From Desulfobacteraceae bacterium (GTDB lineage Bacteria; Desulfobacterota; Desulfobulbia; Desulfobulbales; Desulfobulbaceae), in assembly GCA_022837185.1 (NCBI GenBank), contig JALHJD010000027.1:1-18303 (forward strand): a DNA stretch of 18,303 nt, in the 5' to 3' direction. The notes under the pieces were generated by a model. It was not told the DNA's origin, did not search any database, and saw only the letters and a list, made by a program, of their open reading frames with translations. The position numbers were made by a program, and so were the translations under genes. Shown in pieces: positions 1 through 8,011 of the stretch; position 1 is the first letter of the stretch; every line of letters starts with the position of its first letter.

Positions 1-104
1 AGAATAGCGAGCAGAATACCGGCCCCGCATGGATCCTTACCATACACCATGTACCCCCCGGTCGCATCCGTAAACCGCAACCGGCAACCGTTAGAGACCT
101 TTTC

Positions 105-1967
105 GTGGCTGCAAGAAAAAAACCGCCGGGCAAACCCCCGAAACAAAGCCGCGGCCGCCGATCACGGCCGCGCAACCACAACGACATCATCACCTTGCTC
201 CTGATTGCCGGCGGCATCGCCACCCTGCTCATCGGCAGCGGCCTGGGCTGGTTCCTCTCCCTGAACGTTCCCGACATCAGAAGCTTTGACGACTACCGGC
301 CGCCGGTCGCCACCACGCTCCTTGACCACCGCGGCAATATGATCGGGGCGATTTACGAACAGAACCGCGTCGTCCTGCGCTACGAAGAGATGCAGCCGCT
401 CATTCCCCAGGCCTTTGTGGCCGCCGAAGACGGGCGCTACTGGGAGCATGGCGGCCTGGACGTCTGGTCCATCTTCCGGGCCCTGATCCGCAACCTGCAA
501 TCCGGCCACCGCGCCCAGGGGGGCAGCACGATAACCCAGCAGGTAACCCGCTCCCTGATGCTGAACCGGGAAAAGAGCTACTCCCGCAAGATTAAGGAGG
601 CCCTCCTGGCTTACCGCCTGGACAAAATGCTGAGCAAGGAGGACATCCTCGCCATTTACCTGAGCGAAATATACCTCGGTGAAGGGGCCTACGGCGTCGA
701 GGCCGCGGCCAGGACCTATTTCAACAAACGGTCGGACCAGCTGGAACTGGCCGAGGTGGCTCTGCTGGCCGGCCTTCCCCAGTCGCCCTCACGCTATTCC
801 CCCCTGACCCATTTTGAGGAAGCCAGGGCCCGGCAGCGGTATGTGCTCAACCGGATGGCCGATGAAGGATATATCTCCCCCGATGAGGCCCGGCAGGCAT
901 TTCAGCGCAAGCTGCGTTTCCATGATCCCGGCAGGCAGCACAACCTGTACGGGTATTTTACCCAGTATGTGCGGCAGGAGCTGGAAAAGAAATTCGGGGC
1001 CGGGCCACTGCTGTACGAAGGACTGACGGTCACGACCACCATTGACCCCTTTCTGCAGGAACAGGCGGTCAAGACCGTCAGGGAAGGTTCGGCATCCATC
1101 CGGCAGCGGCTCGGCGATCCATCCGGGCCGCAGGCGGCCCTGGTGGCCATTGAACCCAAAACCGGGCGCATCAGGGCCATGACCGGGGGAACGGACTTCA
1201 ACGCCAGTCCATTCAACCGGGCTGTCCAGGCAAAAAGACAGCCCGGTTCGGTTTTCAAGCCCCTGATCTACACCGCCGCTTTTGAAAAAGGGCTGCAACC
1301 CGAACTGCTCATTGACGACTCACCGCTGACCATCAGCAATCCCGACGGTTCTTCCTGGACCCCCCGGAACTGGAGCCGACGCCATTACGGGCCGACCACC
1401 CTGCGCGACGGCCTGGTTTTCTCCCGCAACATCGTCACCGTCAAGCTGCTCCGGCAAACCGGAGTCCGCGGGGTGGTGAGACTGGCCGAAAATCTCGGCA
1501 TCACCTCCCGGCTGGAACCGGAACTGACCCTCGCCCTCGGCACCTCCCCGGTTTCCGTGCTGGAAATGACCGGCGCCTATACCGTCTTCGCCAACGGCGG
1601 AAAATTCATGCCCCCGGTCTGCATCACCGCAATGCGGGACCGGTATGGCGATCCCCTTCCCTGGACAAATCCCCAGCCGAAACAGGTCATCAGCAGCTCC
1701 ACCGCCCGGCTGGTTGCCGACCTGCTGGAAGAGGTCATCAGCAGGGGAACCGGGCAAAAGGCCCGGGGAGTGCCGGACAGCGCCGGCAAAACGGGCACCA
1801 CCGACGACAACCGGGACGGATGGTTCATCGGCTTCACCCCCGGACTGCTCGCCGGCGTCTGGGTCGGCCATGACCAGGGCAGATCCCTTGGCCGGGGGGA
1901 AACCGGGGGCGAGTCCGCCGCCCCAATCTGGCTTAACTTCATGCGGGCCGCAACAAGGAGAAACTGA
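105..1967 (+). CDS. mrcA: Class A penicillin-binding protein (PBP1A-type bifunctional transglycosylase/transpeptidase)
   Basis: This inner-membrane enzyme polymerises lipid II glycan strands and cross-links their peptides in the periplasm. The 620-residue product has a basic proline-rich cytoplasmic head (residues 1-26), one membrane anchor (about 28-53), a GT51 transglycosylase domain and a transpeptidase domain. The GT51 domain shows EDGRYWEHGG with catalytic Glu108, QGGSTITQQ at 138-146 and RKIKE at 161-165. The transpeptidase domain shows the acylation motif SVFK with Ser382 and Lys385, SRN at 440-442 and KTGT at 562-565. All catalytic motifs are intact. At 620 residues it is shorter than the E. 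coli PBP1A of about 850, with little room for accessory domains. The start is a GTG with only a weak GA-rich ribosome site, and I saw no better in-frame start upstream. It is the first gene of the block running to 5881. Function is confident; the gene symbol is by similarity. Confidence 0.93.
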   Translation: MAARKKPPGKPPKQSRGRRSRPRNHNDIITLLLIAGGIATLLIGSGLGWFLSLNVPDIRSFDDYRPPVATTLLDHRGNMIGAIYEQNRVVLRYEEMQPLIPQAFVAAEDGRYWEHGGLDVWSIFRALIRNLQSGHRAQGGSTITQQVTRSLMLNREKSYSRKIKEALLAYRLDKMLSKEDILAIYLSEIYLGEGAYGVEAAARTYFNKRSDQLELAEVALLAGLPQSPSRYSPLTHFEEARARQRYVLNRMADEGYISPDEARQAFQRKLRFHDPGRQHNLYGYFTQYVRQELEKKFGAGPLLYEGLTVTTTIDPFLQEQAVKTVREGSASIRQRLGDPSGPQAALVAIEPKTGRIRAMTGGTDFNASPFNRAVQAKRQPGSVFKPLIYTAAFEKGLQPELLIDDSPLTISNPDGSSWTPRNWSRRHYGPTTLRDGLVFSRNIVTVKLLRQTGVRGVVRLAENLGITSRLEPELTLALGTSPVSVLEMTGAYTVFANGGKFMPPVCITAMRDRYGDPLPWTNPQPKQVISSSTARLVADLLEEVISRGTGQKARGVPDSAGKTGTTDDNRDGWFIGFTPGLLAGVWVGHDQGRSLGRGETGGESAAPIWLNFMRAATRRN

Positions 1968-1970
1968 ACC

Positions 1971-2477
1971 ATGATCACGGTGAACATCTACTCGAGCTCC
2001 ATCGACACATCTCTCGGCCGGGTAACCCTTTTTGCCGACGCCCGGGGCCTGACCGGAATCGTCCTTCCCGGGACCGATCGCCGGGAACTGTCCTCCTGGT
2101 ACCCGGATGCGGGCAGGAATCAGATTCTTAACGAGGCCGCCCGGCAGATCATGGAATACCTGGACGGCTCCCGGACCGTGTTTTCCCTGCCCCTGTCCAT
2201 GACCGGCACCTCCTTCCGCCTCCGGGTCTGGGAGGAGATCGGCAAAATCCCCTACGGCCGGACCGCGAGCTACAGAGACATAGCCCTGCGGCTCGGCCAC
2301 CGCAACAAGGCCAGGGCCGTCGGCGGCGCCGCCAACGCCAACCCCCTGCCGCTCATCATTCCCTGCCACCGGGTTATCGGCGCCGACGGAAACCTGACCG
2401 GCTTTGCCGGCGGCCTGGAAATGAAGAAAAAGCTGCTGCGCCTGGAGGGAGCAACCGTCATGAGGCCCTGCCCATGA
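1971..2477 (+). CDS. ogt: Methylated-DNA-[protein]-cysteine S-methyltransferase (Ogt/MGMT type)
   Basis: This suicide DNA-repair protein moves the alkyl group from O6-alkylguanine in DNA to its own cysteine. The 168-residue product has an N-terminal ribonuclease-like domain (about 1-78) and a C-terminal DNA-binding domain. The active-site motif PCHRV lies at 131-135 with acceptor Cys132. The arginine-finger helix RAVGGAANANP follows the family pattern with Arg115. GFAGGLEMKKKLL near the C-terminus is also typical. There is no Ada-type regulatory domain, so this is the stand-alone repair form. The ATG lies 3 nt after the PBP stop, with an AAGGAG ribosome site at 1955-1960 inside the end of the PBP gene. 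Its last bases overlap the next gene as ATGA, which indicates translational coupling with nadE. Confidence 0.93.
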   Translation: MITVNIYSSSIDTSLGRVTLFADARGLTGIVLPGTDRRELSSWYPDAGRNQILNEAARQIMEYLDGSRTVFSLPLSMTGTSFRLRVWEEIGKIPYGRTASYRDIALRLGHRNKARAVGGAANANPLPLIIPCHRVIGADGNLTGFAGGLEMKKKLLRLEGATVMRPCP

Positions 2478-4105
2478 AAATAGCCCTGGTGCAGACCAAT
2501 CCCGTGATCGGCGATTTCGCCGCCAACTGCGCGAAAATCGGCCGTTTTGTCGGACAGGCCCGGAACAGTGGCTGCCGGCTGGCGATTTTTCCGGAACTGA
2601 GCCTCTGCGGGTACCCCCCCCAGGACCTGCTCGAACGGGGAGACTTCATCGCCGCCCATGACGCCGCCCTGCGCGATCTGCTGCCCCGGCTGCGGGGAAT
2701 CGGCGTCATCCTCGGCGTGCTGGAACAACGATCCGGCAGCGGCAAACCCCTGTACAATTCAGCCATCATGGTTGACGATGCGGCCGTAACGGCCAGGGCG
2801 AGAAAACAGCTGCTGCCCGCCTACGACGTGTTCGATGAAACCAGGTACTTCGAGCCCGGCCCGGATTCGACCGTCGCGGAGCTGCAGGGCCTGCGCCTCG
2901 GCCTGACAGTCTGCGAGGACATCTGGCACCTGGACAGGGGCTACGCCCGGGACCCGGTGAGCAGGATGTTCGCTCCCCAGGGAGCCGGGCCCGATCTGCT
3001 GATCAACATTTCCGCCTCCCCCTACCACCACGGCAAACTGGGCGAACGAAAAAAAATCCTGACAACGCTTGCCCGCCGCCACCGCCGGCCGCTTCTGTAC
3101 GTCAACCAGGTCGGCGGCCAGGATTCGCTCATCTTTGACGGCCACTCCATGGCCGTCACCGCGGCGGGCGGACATTGCGGCTGCGCCGCCGGGTTTGTCG
3201 AGGACATGCTGGTGGTCGACACGGACAACCTGGAGTCCGGCGGGGACCGGCCTCCACCGGCCGATTCCATTGACGCGGTTCTCAGTGCCCTGGTCCTCGG
3301 GGTCCGCGACTACCTGCACAAGTCAGGATTCCGGTCGGCGGTGCTGGGCCTGTCCGGCGGCATCGATTCCGCGGTGACCGCCGCCATCGCCTGCCTGGCG
3401 CTGGGCCCGGAAAATGTGCTGACCGTCGCCCTGCCCTCCCCCTACACCTCGCAGGCCAGCACCGACGACGCCCGCCGGCTGGCCGCCAATCTTGGCTGCG
3501 GATTTGAAAACATCCCCATAACCCGGGCCATGGAGGCCTACCGGGAAACCCTTGCCCCCCTCTTCACCGGGCTCGGGGAGGATGTGACCGGACAGAACAT
3601 CCAGGCCCGCATCCGCGGCAACCTGCTGATGGCCCTGTCCAACAAATTCGGCCATCTGCTGCTGTCCACCGGCAACAAATCCGAGATGGCCGTCGGCTAC
3701 TGCACCCTGTACGGGGACATGAGCGGCGGCCTGGCGGTGCTGGCCGACGTGCCGAAACAGATGGTCTACGCCCTGGCCCGGGCCGCCAACAGGGACAGGG
3801 AACTCATCCCGGAGCGGATCATCAGCCGGCCGCCGACCGCCGAACTCAAGCCCGGCCAGCTTGACCAGGACGACCTGCCGCCTTATGATATACTTGACGC
3901 AATCCTGCAGGCCTATCTCGAGGAACAGCTCTCCGCCGGGGAGATCGAGGCCAGAGGCTTTGCCCGCCCCGTCGTCGATGACATCATCAGACGGATCAAA
4001 CTGAATGAATACAAGCGGAGGCAGGCGGCCGTCGGCCTCAGAGTGACGACCAAGGCATTCGGCCCGGGCCGCAGGTATCCGATTGTCCAGAACTTCAAGG
4101 GCTGA
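2474..4105 (+). CDS. nadE: Glutamine-dependent NAD+ synthetase
   Basis: This enzyme amidates nicotinic acid adenine dinucleotide to NAD+ using ATP and ammonia taken from glutamine; it is the last step of NAD synthesis and acts in the cytoplasm. The 543-residue product is the two-domain form. The N-terminal nitrilase-fold glutaminase (about 1-260) carries the expected triad of Glu41 in FPELSLCGYP, Lys111 in ARKQLLP and Cys147 in LTVCEDIW. The C-terminal ATP-pyrophosphatase synthetase domain (about 265-543) carries the P-loop SGGIDS at 294-299. Other family motifs are LLSTGNKSE at 396-404 and SRPPTAELKPGQLDQDDLPPY from 451. Length is normal for this bacterial form. The ATG overlaps the ogt stop by 4 nt. 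The cytochrome gene follows after 3 nt. Confidence 0.96.
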   Translation: MKIALVQTNPVIGDFAANCAKIGRFVGQARNSGCRLAIFPELSLCGYPPQDLLERGDFIAAHDAALRDLLPRLRGIGVILGVLEQRSGSGKPLYNSAIMVDDAAVTARARKQLLPAYDVFDETRYFEPGPDSTVAELQGLRLGLTVCEDIWHLDRGYARDPVSRMFAPQGAGPDLLINISASPYHHGKLGERKKILTTLARRHRRPLLYVNQVGGQDSLIFDGHSMAVTAAGGHCGCAAGFVEDMLVVDTDNLESGGDRPPPADSIDAVLSALVLGVRDYLHKSGFRSAVLGLSGGIDSAVTAAIACLALGPENVLTVALPSPYTSQASTDDARRLAANLGCGFENIPITRAMEAYRETLAPLFTGLGEDVTGQNIQARIRGNLLMALSNKFGHLLLSTGNKSEMAVGYCTLYGDMSGGLAVLADVPKQMVYALARAANRDRELIPERIISRPPTAELKPGQLDQDDLPPYDILDAILQAYLEEQLSAGEIEARGFARPVVDDIIRRIKLNEYKRRQAAVGLRVTTKAFGPGRRYPIVQNFKG

Positions 4106-4108
4106 TAC

Positions 4109-5881
4109 ATGTCCAGACCCCCAGCCAGGCTTCTCTCCTCCCTGATCTTTCTGCCGGTCATCATCGGCCTGACCGGATACCTGGTGCTGCGCGAACAGAC
4201 AACCGAGCGGCCGGCCGAACCGGCGGTGACCGTCTCCGGCTTCGTGGACATGTGCCTGTCCTGCCATACGGAGGAGAAACTCGACCCGGCCCATGACGCC
4301 AAGCTGATCGGCTGCTCCCCCTGCCATCTCGGGGACGCCATGAGCATCGACAAGGAAACGGCCCACAAGGGCATGGCCCTCAATCCCGGCGACCTGCGGA
4401 TTGTGGAGCAGACCTGCGGCATGGAGGGCTGCCACCCGGCGGACCCCCACAAGGTGAAGAACTCCCTGATGGCCACCAACCGCGGTATTCTGGCCACCCT
4501 CCTCTACTACTGGGGCGAGGCCGAAACCCAGGACGGCGACTATTCCGTCGACCAGCTCCTGGCCAGCGGCGAAACCTCCCTGGCCATCGACTACTTCAGG
4601 AAGCTGTGCGCCACCTGCCACCTGTGGAAGCAGAAAAACGACATCCCCGGCGCCCCGCTGTTCTTCACGGAAAAGGGCGGCGGCTGCACCGCCTGCCATT
4701 TTGCCCTGCCCGAGGGAGCCTCCCTGACCACGGTCACTTCGTTTGACCGATCCGACTACGTGGCTGACGCGGACGGCAAAAAGCCCCACCCGCTGATCAC
4801 CAAGAAAATCTCCGAGGACAACTGCATCCGCTGTCATAACCGCAGCGGCCGGATCGGCCTGTCCTATGTCGGCAAGTACGAGTCCGAAGGCTACGGCACT
4901 CCCTACGAAAACGGAACCCACTCTTCCAGGCGGCTGGCCGGAGACCGTTTTTACCTGGAAATCGCCGAGGACGTCCATCACCAAAAGGGCATGAGCTGCA
5001 TCGACTGCCATACCAGGGACGAGATCATGGGCGACGGCACCAGGTACGCCCATTACGAGGAACAGCTTGAAATCAGCTGTGAAATGTGCCATTCCGCCGA
5101 CCCCGGCACCACCCGCAAAAACATGCAGGCAAACAATATTGTCCAAAAGGGAGACCGGTACGTGCTGATGGGCAAGAATGACGGCAAGGAACGGCCCCTG
5201 AACCTGCCCAGGGAGGATGCCTGCCTGTACCCGGGCCACAAGCGGTTGACCTGCGAATCCTGCCATTCAACCTGGGTGCCGCAATGCTACGGCTGTCACG
5301 TCAAGCGGGATGCGGGAGAAACCCACCTGGACAAGCTGACCCTGGAAGAAACCCCCGGCTGGTGGGAGGAAGGCCGTTCCTACCTCCGCTACGAGAAGCC
5401 CATGCTGGCGGTATGGAATGACGAGGTGGTCATCGTCACCCCGGGCTGCCAGGACGTGGTGACGCTCATCGACGAAGAGGGGAACATCAAAGGCGGATTC
5501 AACCGTTTCACCATGGCCGCCATCAATCCGCACACCACCCAGACCAAGGGGCGGACCTGCCGGGACTGTCACGCCTCGCCCAAAACCGTCGGCCTCGGGG
5601 AAGGAACCGTGTCCAGGGAAAACGGCGAGTGGAAGTTTTACCCGGTCGACCGGGGGATCGACACCCTGCCCGGCGGGACGGTGGGGCTCGACACCTTCGT
5701 CACCATCGACGGCACGCCGCTGCAGCACGGTTCACGGGACAGCCTGCGGCCCTTCAACGGCGAGGAACTCCGACGCATCCTGCGGGTCGGGCTGTGCCTC
5801 CCCTGTCATGAGGATATCCGGGACCCGATCTACCGCAACTATGACCCGGCGCGTCCCTGCCCGGTATACAGGGAGCAGTGA
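4109..5881 (+). CDS. Membrane-anchored dodecahaem c-type cytochrome, family not recognised
   Basis: This is an electron carrier predicted to sit on the outer face of the inner membrane. The 590-residue product has one N-terminal hydrophobic segment (about 8-27) with no obvious cleavage site, so it is probably an uncleaved anchor. It has eleven CxxCH haem sites, starting at residues 49, 69, 167, 193, 239, 297, 324, 382, 393, 484 and 563. One CGMEGCH site at 103-109 has four residues between the cysteines. This gives up to twelve haems. The stretch from 398 to 483 has no haem site and may be a separate fold. No substrate-binding signature was recognised, so a terminal reductase or a simple quinol-to-periplasm relay are both possible. 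The ATG lies 3 nt after nadE with an AAGGG site before it. A terminator follows at 5938-5962. Confidence 0.88.
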   Translation: MSRPPARLLSSLIFLPVIIGLTGYLVLREQTTERPAEPAVTVSGFVDMCLSCHTEEKLDPAHDAKLIGCSPCHLGDAMSIDKETAHKGMALNPGDLRIVEQTCGMEGCHPADPHKVKNSLMATNRGILATLLYYWGEAETQDGDYSVDQLLASGETSLAIDYFRKLCATCHLWKQKNDIPGAPLFFTEKGGGCTACHFALPEGASLTTVTSFDRSDYVADADGKKPHPLITKKISEDNCIRCHNRSGRIGLSYVGKYESEGYGTPYENGTHSSRRLAGDRFYLEIAEDVHHQKGMSCIDCHTRDEIMGDGTRYAHYEEQLEISCEMCHSADPGTTRKNMQANNIVQKGDRYVLMGKNDGKERPLNLPREDACLYPGHKRLTCESCHSTWVPQCYGCHVKRDAGETHLDKLTLEETPGWWEEGRSYLRYEKPMLAVWNDEVVIVTPGCQDVVTLIDEEGNIKGGFNRFTMAAINPHTTQTKGRTCRDCHASPKTVGLGEGTVSRENGEWKFYPVDRGIDTLPGGTVGLDTFVTIDGTPLQHGSRDSLRPFNGEELRRILRVGLCLPCHEDIRDPIYRNYDPARPCPVYREQ

Positions 5882-5899
5882 CGCCCGGCTGCGCCGGGA

Positions 5900-5927
5900 G
5901 TCGGCAGTCGGCAGTTTGCAGTCTGAG
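5900..5927. repeat. Short tandem heptanucleotide repeat tract
   Basis: Four consecutive 7-nt units read GTCGGCA, GTCGGCA, GTTTGCA and GTCTGAG. The first two are identical and the last two are decayed. The tract is flanked by a hairpin (CCCGGC-TGC-GCCGGG, 5884-5898) on the left and by tandem hairpins on the right. It lies in the convergent spacer between the cytochrome and the GNAT gene. It resembles intergenic short-tandem-repeat sequence, but whether it recurs in the genome cannot be seen here. Confidence 0.5.
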
Positions 5928-5937
5928 GCTTGAAGCC

Positions 5938-5962
5938 TGACGGCTCGCCGTCAGAGTTTTTT
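5938..5962 (+). terminator. Rho-independent terminator of the PBP-ogt-nadE-cytochrome block
   Basis: The arms TGACGGC (5938-5944) and GCCGTCA (5947-5953) form a GC-rich stem. GAG and six T residues (5957-5962) follow. A second small hairpin, AGGCT-TGA-AGCCT, lies immediately upstream. The signal is oriented to stop + strand transcription from the cytochrome gene. Its right arm contains the stop codon of the convergent GNAT gene. No T-run follows the stem in the minus direction, so it looks one-directional. Confidence 0.72.
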
Positions 5963-6448
5963 CTGCATCCAGACCGTATCGAAGTCCCGCCCCAGTTTGT
6001 ATCCCACGCCGATGAACCGGCCGCAATGGACGAAGCCGTTTCGGGCGTGAAAGGCGATGCTTCCCGGATTGAGCGACGAGATGGAGGCGAGGAGATTGGT
6101 TATGCCCCCCTCCCGGGCCCCCTTTTCAAGAAAGGCAAGGACCGCCTTCCCCACCCCTTTCCCCGTCCAGTCCGGGCGGAGGAAAGATGTTACCTCCGCG
6201 GTCCGGGCAAAAGCCGGACACGGATTGTGCGTCCGCAGCATGCCGAAGCCGACAACCCCTCCATCCCGAGCCCGTACCGACGCCGCCGGCAGCCCTTTCG
6301 ACATCTGCCGCAGCAGGTCGAAGGCCTCGCCGGGGAGTCGTTCTTCCGGATACGCCGCAAAGGAATTCTCGACGTAATAATTGAATATGTTCATGACCGG
6401 TTCACGATCCTCGTCCGTTATCGGGACGATTGAATAGGAATACTCCAT
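5951..6448 (-). CDS. GNAT family N-acetyltransferase (phosphinothricin acetyltransferase-like)
   Basis: This enzyme is predicted to transfer an acetyl group from acetyl-CoA to a small amine in the cytoplasm. The 165-residue product fits the Pat/MnaT branch in length and pattern. The acetyl-CoA loop TGKGVGK lies at 95-101 after FLRPDW. The SLNPGSIAFHARNGF block lies at 125-139. The C-terminal pattern GRFIGVGYKLGRDFDTVWMQ closes the protein. In characterised relatives the substrates are phosphinothricin, methionine sulfoximine or related amino acids, but the substrate cannot be read from sequence. I start it at the ATG at 6448 because AGGAGG lies 8 nt upstream (6462-6457). A GTG two codons earlier is only 2 nt from that site. 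It converges on the cytochrome gene and diverges from the aminotransferase gene. Confidence 0.87.
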   Translation of the reverse strand: MEYSYSIVPITDEDREPVMNIFNYYVENSFAAYPEERLPGEAFDLLRQMSKGLPAASVRARDGGVVGFGMLRTHNPCPAFARTAEVTSFLRPDWTGKGVGKAVLAFLEKGAREGGITNLLASISSLNPGSIAFHARNGFVHCGRFIGVGYKLGRDFDTVWMQKKL

Positions 6449-6456
6449 GGCCACAT

Positions 6457-6462
6457 CCTCCT
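6457..6462 (-). promoter_or_regulatory. Ribosome binding site that fixes the GNAT start
   Basis: A perfect AGGAGG is read on the minus strand, with 8 nt to the ATG at 6448. The alternative GTG at 6454 would have only a 2-nt spacer, so the ATG is preferred. Confidence 0.75.
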
Positions 6463-6630
6463 GTTTGCAAAGGTATGCTTCCGGACAGCGGCAATCGCGC
6501 CTCCGTCACCGTCGGCGGGTTGACCCCGGCGTTACTTTGATATTGCCAAATCCTCCCGAACCATGTACAGCAGAAACGGTACTGCGGCAAACAACTTTCA
6601 TGCATTCTGCCAACTCAAAAAGGAAACACC

Positions 6631-7836
6631 ATGCCTGACGTCATCGCCCTTGCCAGCCGGGTAACCCAGATCGCCCCGTCACCGACCCTTGCCGTCAACG
6701 CCAAGGCCAAGGCCCTGAAGGCCGCCGGCGCCGACATTCTCAACTTCAGCGTCGGAGAACCGGACTTCGACACGCCGCTGCATATCTGCGAGGCGGGCAA
6801 AAAGGCGATCGACGACGGCCACACGAGATATACCGCCGTTCCCGGCATCCCTGAACTGCGCAAGGCGATAGCCGCCCGGTTCCAGGCGGACCATGGCTGG
6901 GACTACTCCCCCGAGCAGATCCAGGTCTGCTGCGGCGGCAAGCACGGCCTGTACAATATTTTCCAGGCGGTGATCAACCCCGGCGACGAAGTACTGATTC
7001 CGGCGCCCTACTGGGTGTCCTACCCACCGATGGTGCAGCTGGCCGGCGGGGTCCCGGTCAGCGTGCCGCTGCGCGAGGAGGACGACTTCGACCTCGATCC
7101 GGACATCCTCGACCGCTACGCCACCGCCCGGACCAGGATGATCGTCATCAACAGCCCTTCCAACCCCGCCGGTTGCCTGTTCTCCGGGCGCTCCCTGGAG
7201 GCGGTCGGGCGGATGGCCCTGGAAAGGGGCTGGCTGGTCGTCACCGATGATATCTACGAAACCATCACCTATCTGGATTCCCGGCTTCCCCACATCCTCG
7301 ATGTCGACCCCCGGCTCGCGGAGCAGACAGTGGTTCTGAACGGGGTCTCCAAGTCCTTCGCCATGACCGGGTGGCGCATCGGCTACTGCGCCGGACCCGG
7401 GCATGTCATCAAGGCGATGAACAAGATCCAGAGCCAGTCCACCTCCAACCCCTGCGCTCCGGCCCAATACGCAGCTCTCGCCGCCCTGACCGGCCCCCAG
7501 GACTTCCCCCTGACCATGCGGCAGGCCTTTCTCCCCCGCCGGGACTTCTTTGTCGAGGACCTGCGGTCCATCCCCGGGGTCACCTGCGTCAACCCCAGGG
7601 GGGCTTTTTACGTTTTTCCCAACTTCTCCGCCTATTACGGCCGATCGTTCCAGGGCAAGGTCATCGGTGATTCCGTTGCCCTCGCCGACTATTTCCTCGA
7701 CGAAGCAAAAGTCGCCAGCGTGCCGGGGGCCGCGTTCGGCGCCGATGCATTCATCCGTTTTTCCTTCGCCACCTCCCTGGAAATCATCCAGGAGGGAATG
7801 CAGCGGATCAAGGACGCCCTGGGGCGGTTAAGCTGA
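6631..7836 (+). CDS. Class I pyridoxal-phosphate aminotransferase (aspartate aminotransferase I-beta type)
   Basis: This cytoplasmic PLP enzyme is predicted to interconvert aspartate and oxaloacetate with 2-oxoglutarate/glutamate. The 401-residue length is normal. Visible motifs are FSVGEPDFDTP at 39-49, PAPYWVSYP at 125-132 with the cofactor-stacking aromatic, and NSPSNPAG with Asn178. DDIYE at 206-210 supplies the cofactor Asp and Tyr. SKSFAMTGWRIGY carries the Schiff-base Lys241, and the substrate-carboxylate arginine lies in FIRFSFA (Arg376). Members of this subgroup sometimes also use prephenate or other amino acids, so exact specificity is uncertain. The ATG follows an AAAAAGGA site at about 6616-6623. 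It is separated from nuoA by 218 nt containing a new promoter, so it is probably not cotranscribed with nuo from its own start. Confidence 0.93.
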   Translation: MPDVIALASRVTQIAPSPTLAVNAKAKALKAAGADILNFSVGEPDFDTPLHICEAGKKAIDDGHTRYTAVPGIPELRKAIAARFQADHGWDYSPEQIQVCCGGKHGLYNIFQAVINPGDEVLIPAPYWVSYPPMVQLAGGVPVSVPLREEDDFDLDPDILDRYATARTRMIVINSPSNPAGCLFSGRSLEAVGRMALERGWLVVTDDIYETITYLDSRLPHILDVDPRLAEQTVVLNGVSKSFAMTGWRIGYCAGPGHVIKAMNKIQSQSTSNPCAPAQYAALAALTGPQDFPLTMRQAFLPRRDFFVEDLRSIPGVTCVNPRGAFYVFPNFSAYYGRSFQGKVIGDSVALADYFLDEAKVASVPGAAFGADAFIRFSFATSLEIIQEGMQRIKDALGRLS

Positions 7837-7923
7837 GCGAGGCCGGACGCTACCTTCCTCCACGACCCGATCGCCGACGATCAGGCCCGCGGGCGTCCCC
7901 TGCAGTCGCCCCCCGGACCTCTA
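7828..7923 (-). pseudogene. Possible 3' remnant of a lost convergent gene
   Basis: Between two in-frame minus-strand stops (TAG at 7923-7921, TAA at 7830-7828) lie 30 sense codons. The translation is protein-like, including TPAGLIVGDRVVEEGSV, and the codon third positions are GC-rich like real genes nearby. No usable start with a ribosome site is present. The stop overlaps the last codons of the aminotransferase gene, as the end of a convergent gene would. It is too short to identify and could be a chance open stretch in GC-rich DNA. Confidence 0.2.
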
Positions 7924-7934
7924 CGTTGTGGTTA

Positions 7935-7965
7935 TTCCAATGGAAAAAATGAATGAAGCTTCATT
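7935..7965. promoter_or_regulatory. Paired palindromes upstream of the nuo promoter (candidate operator)
   Basis: The inverted repeat TTCCA-A-TGGAA (7935-7945) is followed after 6 nt by the perfect 14-nt palindrome AATGAAGCTTCATT (7952-7965). The second ends 5 nt before the TTGACA box. Their position suits an activator or repressor site, but I do not recognise the binding protein. Confidence 0.4.
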
Positions 7966-7970
7966 TCCGG

Positions 7971-7998
7971 TTGACAAAGAGGTTTTAATTTCATTAAT
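7971..7998 (+). promoter_or_regulatory. nuoAp: Candidate sigma70-type promoter of the nuo operon
   Basis: A perfect -35 box TTGACA (7971-7976) is followed after 16 nt by ATTAAT (7993-7998), which matches four of six consensus -10 bases. The stretch is AT-rich against a GC-rich background. Transcription would start near 8005, giving a leader of about 50 nt before nuoA. A further inverted repeat, TTAAT-TTC-ATTAA (7985-7997), lies between and over the boxes and could be an operator. Confidence 0.55.
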
Positions 7999-8011
7999 GT
8001 ACTGTCAATTT

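Noticed and set aside
1..104. Possible end of an upstream gene or a promoter before the PBP gene
   Set aside because: One frame is open through this stretch but its translation is not protein-like and continues as a shadow into the PBP gene; no convincing -35/-10 pair was seen.
3323..5266. 647-codon open frame on the minus strand across nadE and the cytochrome gene
   Set aside because: It is fully antisense to two well-recognised genes, has no recognisable protein motifs and is explained by high GC content and the codon bias of the real genes.
6520..6546. TTGACC...TATTGC as promoter of the aminotransferase gene
   Set aside because: The spacer is only 15 nt and the -10 match is poor; a promoter is expected in this divergent spacer but I cannot place it with confidence.
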